From NCBI GenBank assembly GCA_040878345.1, contig JBBDML010000024.1, positions 12,289-76,288 on the forward strand: a DNA stretch of 64,000 nt, read 5' to 3'. Positions 25,023-33,580 of the stretch are shown one piece after another. Numbering within the stretch: the first letter of the stretch is position 1; the number at the start of each line of letters is the position of its first letter. The notes below the pieces were generated by a model, which saw nothing but the letters and a program-made list of their open reading frames with translations, was not told the origin of the DNA and searched no databases. A program made the position numbers and the translations under genes. Source of the stretch: ZC4RG35 sp040878345 (GTDB taxonomy: Bacteria > Actinomycetota > Acidimicrobiia > Spongiisociales > ZC4RG35).

Positions 25023-25289
25023 GTGGCGAAGCGGGGCCGCGAGGCAGCGGCCAAACGAGCACGCGAGGTGCGGCGCCAGCAACAGAGGGTCGACAAGAGA
25101 GAGCGGCGTGAGGCAGCGACCAGCCAGGTGGATACGGTTCCTGCCGAGGATCAGACGGCTTTGATGGAGGAGTTCGCCGCCCTCAGCGAGAAGTTCGAGG
25201 CCGACATGGTCACCGCGGACCACTACGCCGAGGAGCGACACCGGATCTTCGTTGCCCTTGGTATCGAATCCGAAGCGGACGGCGCCTAG
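25023..25289 (+). CDS. Small charged protein, unknown function
   Basis: 88 residues from GTG 25023. The first 35 residues are strongly basic and helical (AAAKRAREVRRQQQRVDKRE), the rest is acidic and helical (LMEEFAALSEKFEADMVTAD, HYAEERHRIFVALGIESE). The C-terminal part resembles short SHOCT-like helices. No signal peptide. A coiled-coil nucleic-acid-associated protein is possible; no family assigned. It lies between the RRM gene and the DEAD-box helicase. Confidence 0.55.
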   Translation: MAKRGREAAAKRAREVRRQQQRVDKRERREAATSQVDTVPAEDQTALMEEFAALSEKFEADMVTADHYAEERHRIFVALGIESEADGA

Positions 25290-25528
25290 CCCGGACCCGG
25301 CCTCGAGACGCCGATCTCCGGCTCATCATCGACACCTGGTACCATCACAGCAGCCGCATCAGGTGGAGGCCAGCGAATCGTCGCTTCCCTGATGTTGACA
25401 CGGCTCTGATTCTCACCGGCGGGATTGCCTTCTTCGGCCGACCCTCGACCACTGCTCCCTCTTGGTTGCGCTCGGTCGGGCGAGACACGGCACATCCCAG
25501 CTACGGCCCCAAAGGGCCAGGAGTAGAT
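25290..25528 (+). other. Probable 5' leader of the DEAD-box gene
   Basis: 239 bp without a supported gene between the small charged protein and the helicase. The last bases give an AGGAG site before ATG 25529. Leaders of cold-shock helicases are often long and structured; I could not identify a definite element. Confidence 0.3.
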
Positions 25529-26947
25529 ATGACTTCGAACTTCACCGCGTTTGGGCTTCCCCCACCGATGGTGCAGGCCCTCACCAAGAGTGGCGTCACC
25601 GTCCCATTCCCGGTACAGGCAGCCACCATCCCCGACGTCCTCGCCGGCAGAGATGTCTCCGGCAAGGCACCGACGGGATCCGGCAAGACGCTGGCGTTTG
25701 GCCTCCCCTTGCTCGCCCGGGTGGGAAGGGGAGACCGCAACCGGCCACGCGCCCTGATCCTTGCACCCACCAGGGAGCTGGCCGACCAGATCAGAAGGGC
25801 ACTCGCTCCCCTGGGCAAGACGGTGGGCCGTGAGGTCATGGCGGTCTATGGCGGCATCGGCTACGGCCCGCAGAAGAACGCGCTTCGCAAGGGGGTCGAT
25901 GTACTCGTGGCGACACCGGGCCGTCTCGAGGATCTCATGGCCCAGGGCTCGGTCGACCTGAGCCAGGTCGACATAGTGGTTGTCGACGAGGCGGATCGGA
26001 TGGCGGACATGGGGTTCTTCCCTGCGGTGCGCCGCATCCTCGACAAGACCAGCCGAGATCGTCAGACCCTGCTGTTCTCGGCGACCCTCGACGGTGACGT
26101 GGCGGTCCTGAGCCGTGTCTACCAGCGCCACCCGGTGCGTCACGAAGCGGCGGCCATCCGGACCGAGCAGGGCCAGGCCCGCCATCACTTCTGGTTGATC
26201 GACAACGCAGATCGGGTGAAGCACACCGTGAGTCTGGTGAAACAGGCCCAACGGTCGATCGTGTTCACCCGGACCCGTCACCGAGCTGACCGTCTGGCCA
26301 AGCAGATGAACGGGCTTGGCGTCGAGGTGGTGGCCATCCACGGTGGGCGCTCTCAGAGCCAGAGGACCAGGGCCCTCGAGAAGTTCTCGTCGGGCCGCGC
26401 CCTTGCCCTGGTGGCGACCGATGTCGCAGCTCGCGGGATACATGTCGACGACGTGGCCTCTGTGATCCACTTCGACCTGCCCGCCGACTCCAAGGACTAT
26501 CTCCACCGCTCGGGGCGAACCGCCCGGGCCGGCGCCGGTGGGGCCGTCTTCAGTTTGGTGACCGGTGACCAGAGGCGGGATGCCGCCCGCATCCAGCGCG
26601 ACCTCGACATCAATGAACCGATAGCCCCCCCGGCACCCTTGACCGGAGGTGCCCGAACCCGTCCCCGGGCTGCCCCCACCCCCAACACCTCCGCCGAGTC
26701 GATGAGAGTGTTCGTCAACAACCTCCCCTGGAGGGCAACCTCCGACGACCTGGAGGCGATGTTCGCCGGGTACGGGGAAGTGAGGAAGGCCCAGGTCGTC
26801 ACCGACGGCCGGGGTCGCTCGAAGGGGTACGGCTTCGTCGACATGTCAGACCACCTCGCCCGAAGGGCGATTCAGGGTCTGCACGGCTCCAGGATGGACG
26901 GCCGGCAGATTAAGGTCCGCCCGGCGCAGGCAGACCGCACCCCCTAA
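25529..26947 (+). CDS. DEAD-box RNA helicase with C-terminal RRM domain
   Basis: 472 residues; ATG 25529 chosen for its AGGAG site and because the family starts at FxxFGLPPPMVQAL (Q motif). Helicase motifs in order: KAPTGSGKTLAFGLP (I), APTRELADQI (Ia), ATPGRLEDL (Ib), VVDEADRMADMGF (II, DEAD), FSATL (III), SIVFTRTRHRAD (IV), ATDVAARGIHVDDVASVIHF (V) and HRSGRTARAG (VI). After a Pro/Arg linker a complete RRM follows (MRVFVNNLPWRAT and SKGYGFVDM, about residues 393-468). DEAD-box proteins usually end in basic tails or a DbpA domain, so a bona fide RRM is less usual. It may target particular RNAs in ribosome or mRNA remodelling. Confidence 0.92.
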   Translation: MTSNFTAFGLPPPMVQALTKSGVTVPFPVQAATIPDVLAGRDVSGKAPTGSGKTLAFGLPLLARVGRGDRNRPRALILAPTRELADQIRRALAPLGKTVGREVMAVYGGIGYGPQKNALRKGVDVLVATPGRLEDLMAQGSVDLSQVDIVVVDEADRMADMGFFPAVRRILDKTSRDRQTLLFSATLDGDVAVLSRVYQRHPVRHEAAAIRTEQGQARHHFWLIDNADRVKHTVSLVKQAQRSIVFTRTRHRADRLAKQMNGLGVEVVAIHGGRSQSQRTRALEKFSSGRALALVATDVAARGIHVDDVASVIHFDLPADSKDYLHRSGRTARAGAGGAVFSLVTGDQRRDAARIQRDLDINEPIAPPAPLTGGARTRPRAAPTPNTSAESMRVFVNNLPWRATSDDLEAMFAGYGEVRKAQVVTDGRGRSKGYGFVDMSDHLARRAIQGLHGSRMDGRQIKVRPAQADRTP

Positions 26948-26959
26948 CCTCCCCGGCCA

Positions 26960-27937
26960 ATGGCGCACATGTCGGGTTTCGGGGGGTATGCGCCCGAGAG
27001 GGTGGTAACCAACGAAGAGTGGGCATCACGGGTCGACACCACCGATGAGTGGATCACCCAGCGGACCGGGATCAAACGCCGTCGTTTCGCCGCGGAGCAC
27101 GAGTCCACGATGACACTGGCGGTCGCGGCTTCAGAGAGGGCGATGAAGGACGCGGGGATGACCGCCGGTGACATCGACGAGATCATCCTCGCCACCGACA
27201 CACCGGAGATGATGACGCCCGACACCGCCGCCCTGGTGCAGTATCAGCTGGGATGTCGCAACATCCCCACCTACGACCTCGGAGGGAGCGGATGCGCTGG
27301 ATTCGTCCAGGCGGTGGACGTCGCCAGTTCGCGGATAACGGTATCCCCCAAGAACATCCTGGTCATCGGTGTCGAGGTGATCTCCAAAATGATCTCCCTC
27401 GAAGATCGGGCCACCGCCGTGCTATTCGGCGATGCCGCCGGTGCAGTGGTGATGACCCCCGATCAGGGCCGAGCCGAAGTGCTTGGCGTTGTCTCCGGGA
27501 CCGATGGCGGGAGTGCTGAGATCCTCACCCTGGCCGCGGGGGGGACCAGGAACCCGTTCAACGAGAAGAGCCTGCTCAACGGGGACTACAACCGGCTGGT
27601 GATGGATGGCAAGAAGGTGTTCAGCGAGGCGGTGAGGCGGATGAGCGGGGCCTCGGTCGAGGTCTTGGCCAAGGTGGGGCGATCAATCGGGGAGGTGGCA
27701 TTGGTGATACCCCATCAGGCCAACCTCAGGATCATCGAAGGCGTGCGGAAGAAGCTCGGTCTGGAGCCGGACCGGGTCTACGTCAATGTCCACGAGTACG
27801 GGAACACCGGCTCGGCCACTGTCCCATTCGCCCTCTCGGAGGCGGTGGAGAGCCACCGCATCGAGAACGGCGACCTGGTGCTGCTCACCGCGTTCGGTGC
27901 CGGCTTCCACTGGGCGGCGGCCGCCGTCCAGTTCTAG
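26960..27937 (+). CDS. 3-oxoacyl-ACP synthase III (FabH-type)
   Basis: 325 residues, the usual FabH length, starting 12 bp after the helicase stop. Typical blocks: GGYAPERVVTNEEW, TGIKRRRFA, catalytic Cys in YDLGGSGCAGFVQAVDVA (about 113), FGDAAGAVVM, active His in VALVIPHQANLRIIEGV and Asn in HEYGNTGSATVPFAL, with a C-terminal FGAGFHWAAA. It condenses a CoA-linked primer with malonyl-ACP. No other fab genes are next to it, and GSGCAGF differs slightly from the common SAACAGF, so it could be a primer-specialised or secondary KAS III. Confidence 0.88.
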   Translation: MAHMSGFGGYAPERVVTNEEWASRVDTTDEWITQRTGIKRRRFAAEHESTMTLAVAASERAMKDAGMTAGDIDEIILATDTPEMMTPDTAALVQYQLGCRNIPTYDLGGSGCAGFVQAVDVASSRITVSPKNILVIGVEVISKMISLEDRATAVLFGDAAGAVVMTPDQGRAEVLGVVSGTDGGSAEILTLAAGGTRNPFNEKSLLNGDYNRLVMDGKKVFSEAVRRMSGASVEVLAKVGRSIGEVALVIPHQANLRIIEGVRKKLGLEPDRVYVNVHEYGNTGSATVPFALSEAVESHRIENGDLVLLTAFGAGFHWAAAAVQF

Positions 27938-27947
27938 GCATAAGGCA

Positions 27948-27974
27948 GACGGCCACCGTTAGCCGGTGGCCGTC
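27948..27974 (+). terminator. Hairpin terminator after the FabH-like gene
   Basis: GACGGCCACCG and CGGTGGCCGTC form an 11-bp stem with a 5-base loop, starting 11 bp after the stop at 27937. No clear T-run follows, as is common in high-GC genomes. Confidence 0.65.
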
Positions 27975-28015
27975 GCCGACGTGCAGGCCCCGGTTTGCCC
28001 GTTGCCCGTCGAACG

Positions 28016-28285
28016 TCAGGTCAGATTGGTCAGTAACGGCATGGCGAGGAGGTTGGCCGCCACCAGAGCCAGCCTCGTCACGCTGGGGAAGCGAGCGGCC
28101 CTGACCGAGGTGATCACCAGCGATGTCGCGACGATGACCAGCAACCAGGGCTGTCCATGAACCGCCGGAGCAATGAGCATCAGCATCACCCCCGTGAGCA
28201 TCCCGCCGACGGCCATCGCCACCCGGGCCGCCTTGCCGAAGGGGTGTGTCGCCCAGTCTCCCAGGACTTGATCTGTAGTTGTCAT
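28016..28285 (-). CDS. Small membrane protein of the DUF2892 type
   Basis: 89 residues from ATG 28285 (an ATG six codons earlier is less likely). After a polar N-terminus there are two or three hydrophobic helices: VAMAVGGMLTGVMLMLIAPA, PWLLVIVATSLVITSV and VTRLALVAANLLAMPLL. It resembles short inner-membrane proteins of the DUF2892/YgaP-tail type only loosely. It converges on the FabH-type gene. Confidence 0.45.
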   Translation of the reverse strand: MTTTDQVLGDWATHPFGKAARVAMAVGGMLTGVMLMLIAPAVHGQPWLLVIVATSLVITSVRAARFPSVTRLALVAANLLAMPLLTNLT

Positions 28286-28351
28286 GACGGAGATGATCGG
28301 CAATTCCGGGAAATCTCTTGAACCCGGTCGAGGCGTTAGCGTCCGTCGATC

Positions 28352-29407
28352 ATGAGGGCTCGGCTAAGAGATCTCGGAGTGGGGATCGGGGATCTGCCAC
28401 CCGGACCGCACAATGCGATCACCGACGTCCCCGGTGTGGAGGTCGGTCACGCCACCGTGACCCGCGACCAGCCGACGGTGGTCCGCACCGGGGTGACCAT
28501 GGTGGTGCCCCGGCCCGACATCTGGTCGGACTACGTGTTCGCCGCCTGGCATAATTTCAGCGGGAATGGGGAGATGACGGGTCTTCCCTGGGTGGAGGAG
28601 AGTGGGCTGATCGGCGCCCCGATCGGGATCACCAACACCAATCAGGTTGGCCTGGTCCGTGACTTCATCATTCGCCGGGCCGAGGAGCTCGATGTCGACC
28701 AGGCTTTTCACCTGCCCGTGGTGGCAGAGACCTGGGACGGGTGGCTCAGCGACATCGGGGCCTTCGCCCTCACCGAGGATGACGTGAGAGCGGCGCTCGA
28801 CCAGGCCTCGGGCGGGACCGTGGCCGAGGGGTGTGTCGGAGGCGGCACGGGGATGATCTGTCACGAGTTCAAAGGTGGGATCGGGACCTCCTCGAGGATC
28901 GTGGACACCGGGCACGGCCAATACACCCTCGGAGTCTTGGTGCAGGCCAACTATGGGCGCAGAGCCGACCTGAGAGTCGATGGTCGCCCGGCGGGAACGC
29001 TGATCGGCAAGGATCGTGTCCCCTCCCCCTGGGACCAGCCCCCGAGTGGAGGCTCGATCATCGTCATCGTCGCCACTGACGCTCCTCTGCTTCCGATCCA
29101 ATGCCGCCGGCTGGTGAAACGGGTGACGGTGGGCCTGGGGCGGGTGGGAGGGTATGGGCATGACTCCAGCGGTGACATCTTCCTCGGCTTTTCCACCGGG
29201 AACCATCTGCCCTCGAAACCCACCGGAGTCTGGGCGCTCCAGGCACTGGCCATGGATCAGATCGACGGGTTGTTCCACGCGGTGGCCGACGCCACGGAGG
29301 AGTCCATCCTCAACGCCTTGTGCGCCGCCGAGACCACCACCGGCCAGAAGGGTCGGGTCGCCCACGCCATCCCTCTCGACGACCTAGCCGCGGTGATCGC
29401 CGGCTGA
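28352..29407 (+). CDS. P1-family (DmpA-type) aminopeptidase
   Basis: 351 residues, the family length. It opens with GVGIGDLPPGPHNAITDVPG and EVGHATVT, the signature of DmpA/BapA N-terminal-nucleophile hydrolases. GCVGGGTGMICHEFKGGIGT precedes a Ser-Ser that should be the self-cleavage and nucleophile site (GIGTSSRIV, about residues 186-194). VLVQANYGRR and the C-terminal GHDSSGDIFLGFSTGN match further conserved blocks. Members cleave N-terminal D- or L-amino acids or beta-peptides after autoprocessing into two chains. Substrate unknown. No signal peptide, so cytoplasmic. Confidence 0.88.
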   Translation: MRARLRDLGVGIGDLPPGPHNAITDVPGVEVGHATVTRDQPTVVRTGVTMVVPRPDIWSDYVFAAWHNFSGNGEMTGLPWVEESGLIGAPIGITNTNQVGLVRDFIIRRAEELDVDQAFHLPVVAETWDGWLSDIGAFALTEDDVRAALDQASGGTVAEGCVGGGTGMICHEFKGGIGTSSRIVDTGHGQYTLGVLVQANYGRRADLRVDGRPAGTLIGKDRVPSPWDQPPSGGSIIVIVATDAPLLPIQCRRLVKRVTVGLGRVGGYGHDSSGDIFLGFSTGNHLPSKPTGVWALQALAMDQIDGLFHAVADATEESILNALCAAETTTGQKGRVAHAIPLDDLAAVIAG

Positions 29408-29414
29408 CCCAGGG

Positions 29415-32141
29415 TCACCAACTGGAGAGCAGCCATACCTCGGGCTCCCATGATCCGGCGTCGATGCCGGCGAACAGAGAGACGGCTCGCACCGACTCCT
29501 CACGTGCCTCATCGGTCCTGCCGGAGCGGTGGTGGAGATCGGCGAGATGGTTGCGGAGCGCCGCCTCCCGATGACGATGCCCGGTCGAGGCCGCGATCTC
29601 GATCGCCTGCTCGACCAGCGGATAGGCGGTCTCGACGTCACCCGAAGCCGCCAGGGCATGTGCCTTGTTGTTGAGGGCGGCCATCCGGGCCAGGTCGTCG
29701 GGGCCGGCGAGGGCGAGGGCTCGATCGAAGTGGGCCAGTGCCAAGGCCGGGTCGGAAGCGACCACACCCGATACGTTCTCGGCTCGAGAGAGCACATGGG
29801 GGTCGCCTCCCGACTCCGCAGACCTCAACGACTCGACGGCACACGATCTCGCCGCCCCGTCGTCCCCCATCCGACGGTGGAGCATTGCCCAGTCGGCGTA
29901 GACAGTGGCAGGGTGGGGATGGGTGGAGACCGCCCTGGCGAAGTGCTCGCTTGCCACCTCGAACCGGCCCAAGAGCCGGTGCAGCTCGCCGAGTCGATGC
30001 TCCACCCTGCCCACCGAGTCCGGGTCGGCGAGCATGACCGCGATGGTGAGCTCCTGGATGGCCATCGGATATTCGCCACGGGCCATGGCCAGCTCACCGA
30101 GAGCCAGACGTATGTGTGCCTGGTCGGCTGCCCCCAGGGCCTCGGCCGACTGATAGAAGCTGGTCGCCTCCTCATTGGCATACATCGAACGGGCCAGGTC
30201 ACCGGCGAGTCGGAACCAGTCAGCGGCGCGGTCGTCACCTGCCCCCTGGAACTGGCCGGCGATGGCGGCCGCCAGGCGAAGGTCCCTCGCCGCACCTGGC
30301 CTGGACGAGAGTGCCTCGGCGGCTCGCCTATGGAGGAGTCTGCGTCGCGCCATCGAGATCGACTGATAGGCGGTGCGCTCCAGGGCCTCCAGCGTGAGGC
30401 CCAATCCCGGGCTCTCAGGAAGGTCTCGCATCAGACCCGACCCCACCAGCTCCTCCACCGCCTCGACGACCTCCACCTCCGAGCGACCTGAGACCTCGCG
30501 CAGCAGGGTGACCTCACAGATCCCGGTCAGGACCGCCGCGGTGGCCAGGACCTGTCGCCCCAGGTCGGTGAGGTCGGAGAGTCTCAGCTCCAGGTACCTG
30601 AGGACGCTGCCGTTCTCCACTTGCATCCCCTGATCGATCATCTCTCGGACCAGCAGCGGGACCCCCCCGGTGCGAGCCACGATTGCCGTTGCCTCTTCGG
30701 GGTCGGCCAGGGCACCGGCTATGTCGGTGACGGTCAGCGGGACCAGGGTGAGACGGTCGGCGCTGCGGACCAGGTCGAGGATCGGCGCCGGAGTGGCCTC
30801 GCCCTGGCGAAGCACCAGCACCAGCAAGATCGGGAGCCCCTCCACCCTTCGTCCCAGATAGGCGACGAATGAGGCCGAGGCCGGGTCCAGCCATTGTGCG
30901 TCATCGATCACCATGAGCAAGGGACCCTGCGATGCCATCGCCGCCACGGTCTCGTAGAGGCCCTCGAGGAGTCTCAGCTCACCGAAACGGTCATTGGTCC
31001 CAGTCTCGTCTCGCCTCGCTCCTGGGATCAGCCGTGATGTCTCCTCGAGTGCCCAGGTGGGGACCAAGTCTCCGGCCATCTCGATCAGGTCTGCCCCACC
31101 GCGCAAGATCTGGGTGGCGACACCGTAGGGCAGGCCCTGTTCGCTGCGGTAGGCCCGGCCCACCAGGCTCCGATGACCCTGGGCGCCGACCTGGTTCGAC
31201 AGCTCCTCCAGGAGCCTGGTCTTTCCCATCCATGGCCCGCCGCCCACCACGGCCACTTGTCCCTCATGTTGCGCCTCTGCCCACCACCCCCTGAGGGTCG
31301 ACATCTCCAGCTCACGGTCGAGGAGCTGGTCGGGCCGGGGTGAGGAAGCGGTGGGCTCGGCCCTGACCCGTCGGCGGGCTCCTGGTGCCGGGGGAAGGTC
31401 ATCGTCGAGGATGGCCTCGTAGAGCTCGGTGGTCTCCGAGAGCGGGGGAACGCTCAACTCCCTGTCGAGGATGCCGACGAAACTGCGATAGGCCTCGATG
31501 GCGCCGGGTCGGTCGCCCGACCATGCATGGAGCAGCATGAGGAGCCGATGAGCGGGCTCGTGCAACTCATCGAGGTCGATCCAACGGCGAGCTGACGAGA
31601 TGGCGGAGCGATAGTCACCGGTGGAAGCCTGGGCGACGGCCAGCCGCTGGGTGGCGTCGGCGACCTTCAGCCGAAGTGACTCAGAGACGTTGCGGGCCCA
31701 GGACTCGAACTCGGGAGCCTCACGCACCATGAAGCCGGCGAGGAATTCACCACGGTATAGGGCCGTGGCTCGGGCCAGGTAGGGGATGCAGTCGGCGCAA
31801 ACGTCACCTGGTTGATGGGCATGAGCCGTGGTGGCTTCGATCTCGGACTCGAACTCGCGGATGTCGATCACCGCATCGGGGTCGAGCATCACCCGGTCTC
31901 GGTCGGAGACCACCGAGCCGGGCCCCGCCCCGGTACGTAGCGACGAGAGGGTTCGGCGCAGAGTGGCGCGGGCCCTCTCGGTGGACGATTCTGCCCAGAG
32001 GAGGGCAGCCAGCGTGTCGCGGCTCGACCCGCCTTCGACCGCCAGATAGGCAACCAGGGCGATGGCCTTACGGGTATCGACCTCCAGGGGGCGACCGTCG
32101 ATGGCTATCTCGGGGGGCCCGAGCAGCCTGATATCGAGCAA
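29415..32141 (-). CDS. SARP/AfsR-type transcriptional regulator with AAA ATPase and TPR-like region
   Basis: About 908 residues. TTG 32141 is preferred over TTG 32165 because GAAAGAGGA lies just before it. The N-terminus has the OmpR-like winged helix of SARP regulators (LLGPPEIAIDGRPLEVDTRK, then ALLWAESSTERARATLRRTL). Next is the BTAD domain (about 95-250, PAHRLLMLLHAWSGDRPGAI). An ATPase follows with P-loop VVGGGPWMGKTRLLEELSNQ and Walker B LLMVIDDAQWLDPASASF. The C-terminal 350 residues are helical TPR-like. It stops 7 bp beyond the convergent peptidase gene. A decayed copy of its P-loop lies upstream at 32241-32315. Confidence 0.88.
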   Translation of the reverse strand: MLDIRLLGPPEIAIDGRPLEVDTRKAIALVAYLAVEGGSSRDTLAALLWAESSTERARATLRRTLSSLRTGAGPGSVVSDRDRVMLDPDAVIDIREFESEIEATTAHAHQPGDVCADCIPYLARATALYRGEFLAGFMVREAPEFESWARNVSESLRLKVADATQRLAVAQASTGDYRSAISSARRWIDLDELHEPAHRLLMLLHAWSGDRPGAIEAYRSFVGILDRELSVPPLSETTELYEAILDDDLPPAPGARRRVRAEPTASSPRPDQLLDRELEMSTLRGWWAEAQHEGQVAVVGGGPWMGKTRLLEELSNQVGAQGHRSLVGRAYRSEQGLPYGVATQILRGGADLIEMAGDLVPTWALEETSRLIPGARRDETGTNDRFGELRLLEGLYETVAAMASQGPLLMVIDDAQWLDPASASFVAYLGRRVEGLPILLVLVLRQGEATPAPILDLVRSADRLTLVPLTVTDIAGALADPEEATAIVARTGGVPLLVREMIDQGMQVENGSVLRYLELRLSDLTDLGRQVLATAAVLTGICEVTLLREVSGRSEVEVVEAVEELVGSGLMRDLPESPGLGLTLEALERTAYQSISMARRRLLHRRAAEALSSRPGAARDLRLAAAIAGQFQGAGDDRAADWFRLAGDLARSMYANEEATSFYQSAEALGAADQAHIRLALGELAMARGEYPMAIQELTIAVMLADPDSVGRVEHRLGELHRLLGRFEVASEHFARAVSTHPHPATVYADWAMLHRRMGDDGAARSCAVESLRSAESGGDPHVLSRAENVSGVVASDPALALAHFDRALALAGPDDLARMAALNNKAHALAASGDVETAYPLVEQAIEIAASTGHRHREAALRNHLADLHHRSGRTDEAREESVRAVSLFAGIDAGSWEPEVWLLSSW

Positions 32142-32240
32142 GCAGGTTCCTCTTTCCGTGGACAAGATACTTGAGCGTTACGATTTCTGAGATGTCCTCT
32201 CCTCGGAACGGTGCTGATTGCGCGTCCGTGGCCGCATCTC

Positions 32241-32315
32241 CTAGCCGATGGCCTCGCCTGCGAGCTCTACCAGGAGTCCTGTCTTCCCCATCCATGGCCC
32301 GCTGCCCACCAACTC
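32241..32315 (-). pseudogene. Relic of a second SARP-type ATPase (P-loop fragment)
   Basis: The minus strand reads ELVGSGPWMGKTGLLVELAG and then a stop. It matches VVGGGPWMGKTRLLEELSN of the intact regulator downstream, also at DNA level over about 60 bp. No start or other domain survives. It points to an earlier tandem duplication of the regulator. Confidence 0.65.
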
Positions 32316-32364
32316 CGTGAAATCGGTTGCGGTTACGTAACGGGCTTCGACAAGACTGAGGATC

Positions 32365-33531
32365 ATGTCTGACCAGACCGGAGGCGGTCGGGCCCAAACC
32401 GTCCCACGAAGGTGGGTCCGATTCGGCGCCCTCGCCGGGCTCGTTGTGGCGGTTGCCTTGGTTGGGCTGGTTGTCGTCTTCGAGTGGGGGGGAGCCACAA
32501 CCGATTATCCGTTGTTGATCACCGCCTTGACCAGCGTTGTCGTTGGCTATCTCATCCTGATTCGAACCGACGGGAATCGGGTGGGTTGGGCTCTCATGAT
32601 GCTGACGATCTCGATGGCTGGAGCCGGTGTGGCCGGGTGGGTTTCCGATCAGGGCAACCTGATAGGTGACGCCATCGGGGGGGCGATGTGGTTCTTGCTC
32701 TTGGTCTCGATGAGCTTTCTCATCTATTGGTTTCCCACCGGCCGAGCAGTGTCGTCGCGCTGGCGATGGGTCGGCTGGTTGGGATCGATCTTGACCTTTC
32801 AAGCCCTCAGCTACATGTTTGTCGAGGAGGTCTGCGTGGACGAGGGGGACGTGTGCCAAGCCTGGGCTCCAAACCCCATAGGGATCCCGAGGATCCCAAA
32901 CCCCGAGTATGGGCCCTTCGCCGACATCGGGCTCTTGCTCGTGTTCGGTTTTCTCTTGGCTGCGGTGACTTCGCTTATCTTTCGGTTCGTCAGAGCCCGT
33001 GGTGTGGAGCGGCTACAACTGAGGTGGCTGGCAGTCGCAGGCGTGATCCTTCTGGTGGGGATCCTCATCTCGGACCGGGTTCCAGTATCGGACCAAGCGG
33101 CAAACATGCTGTTCGGTATCTCGATGCTGGGGCTTCCCCTTGCCGTGGGCGCCTCGGTGCTCCGTTATCGGCTGTATGAGATCGATCGGATCATCTCTCG
33201 GACGGTGTCTTATGCGGTGATCGTGGGGGTGTTGGGGTTGGTCCTGTTTGGTCTGGTCGCCGGTTTGGGTGCTTGGGTGGGTCGTGACAACCAGCTGGTG
33301 GTGGCGGTGTCGACGTTGGCGGTGGCGGCCTTGTTCAGCCCGGTCCGTCGTCGGGTTCAGGGTTGGGTGGATCGTCGTTTCAACCGTTCCCGTTATGACG
33401 CCGAGCGGGTGATGTCCGAGTTTGCGGGGTCGCTGCGGGATCGGGTGGACCCTGATGGTGTGGTCGAGGGTTGGGTTGGTGTCGTGACCCAGACCATGCA
33501 GCCCTCGTCCGTGGGAGTGTGGGTGCGTTGA
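32365..33531 (+). CDS. Membrane sensor-like protein 1 (truncated relative of SpoIIE/kinase sensors)
   Basis: 388 residues with about nine membrane helices. The N-terminal 260 residues (FGALAGLVVAVALVGLVVVF, WFLLLVSMSFLIYWFPTGRA and others) are specific to this gene. The C-terminal 120 residues begin YRLYEIDRIISRTVSYAVIV and end RRRVQGWVDRRFNRSRYDAE ... TMQPSSVGVWVR. Family knowledge: this segment normally links a membrane sensor to GAF, kinase or SpoIIE output domains. Here the protein stops right after it, so it lacks any output domain. The last 357 bp are nearly identical to the next gene. Confidence 0.7.
   Translation: MSDQTGGGRAQTVPRRWVRFGALAGLVVAVALVGLVVVFEWGGATTDYPLLITALTSVVVGYLILIRTDGNRVGWALMMLTISMAGAGVAGWVSDQGNLIGDAIGGAMWFLLLVSMSFLIYWFPTGRAVSSRWRWVGWLGSILTFQALSYMFVEEVCVDEGDVCQAWAPNPIGIPRIPNPEYGPFADIGLLLVFGFLLAAVTSLIFRFVRARGVERLQLRWLAVAGVILLVGILISDRVPVSDQAANMLFGISMLGLPLAVGASVLRYRLYEIDRIISRTVSYAVIVGVLGLVLFGLVAGLGAWVGRDNQLVVAVSTLAVAALFSPVRRRVQGWVDRRFNRSRYDAERVMSEFAGSLRDRVDPDGVVEGWVGVVTQTMQPSSVGVWVR
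33172..33528 (+). repeat. 357-bp direct repeat, copy 1
   Basis: Identical to 34280-34636 except one base (G at 33519, C at 34627). It covers the C-terminal 119 codons of sensor 1. Confidence 0.95.
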
Positions 33532-33580
33532 CAGAGCGGAGAGTTGTCGCTGACTGGTCATTCGGCCCGACCGTCGAACC

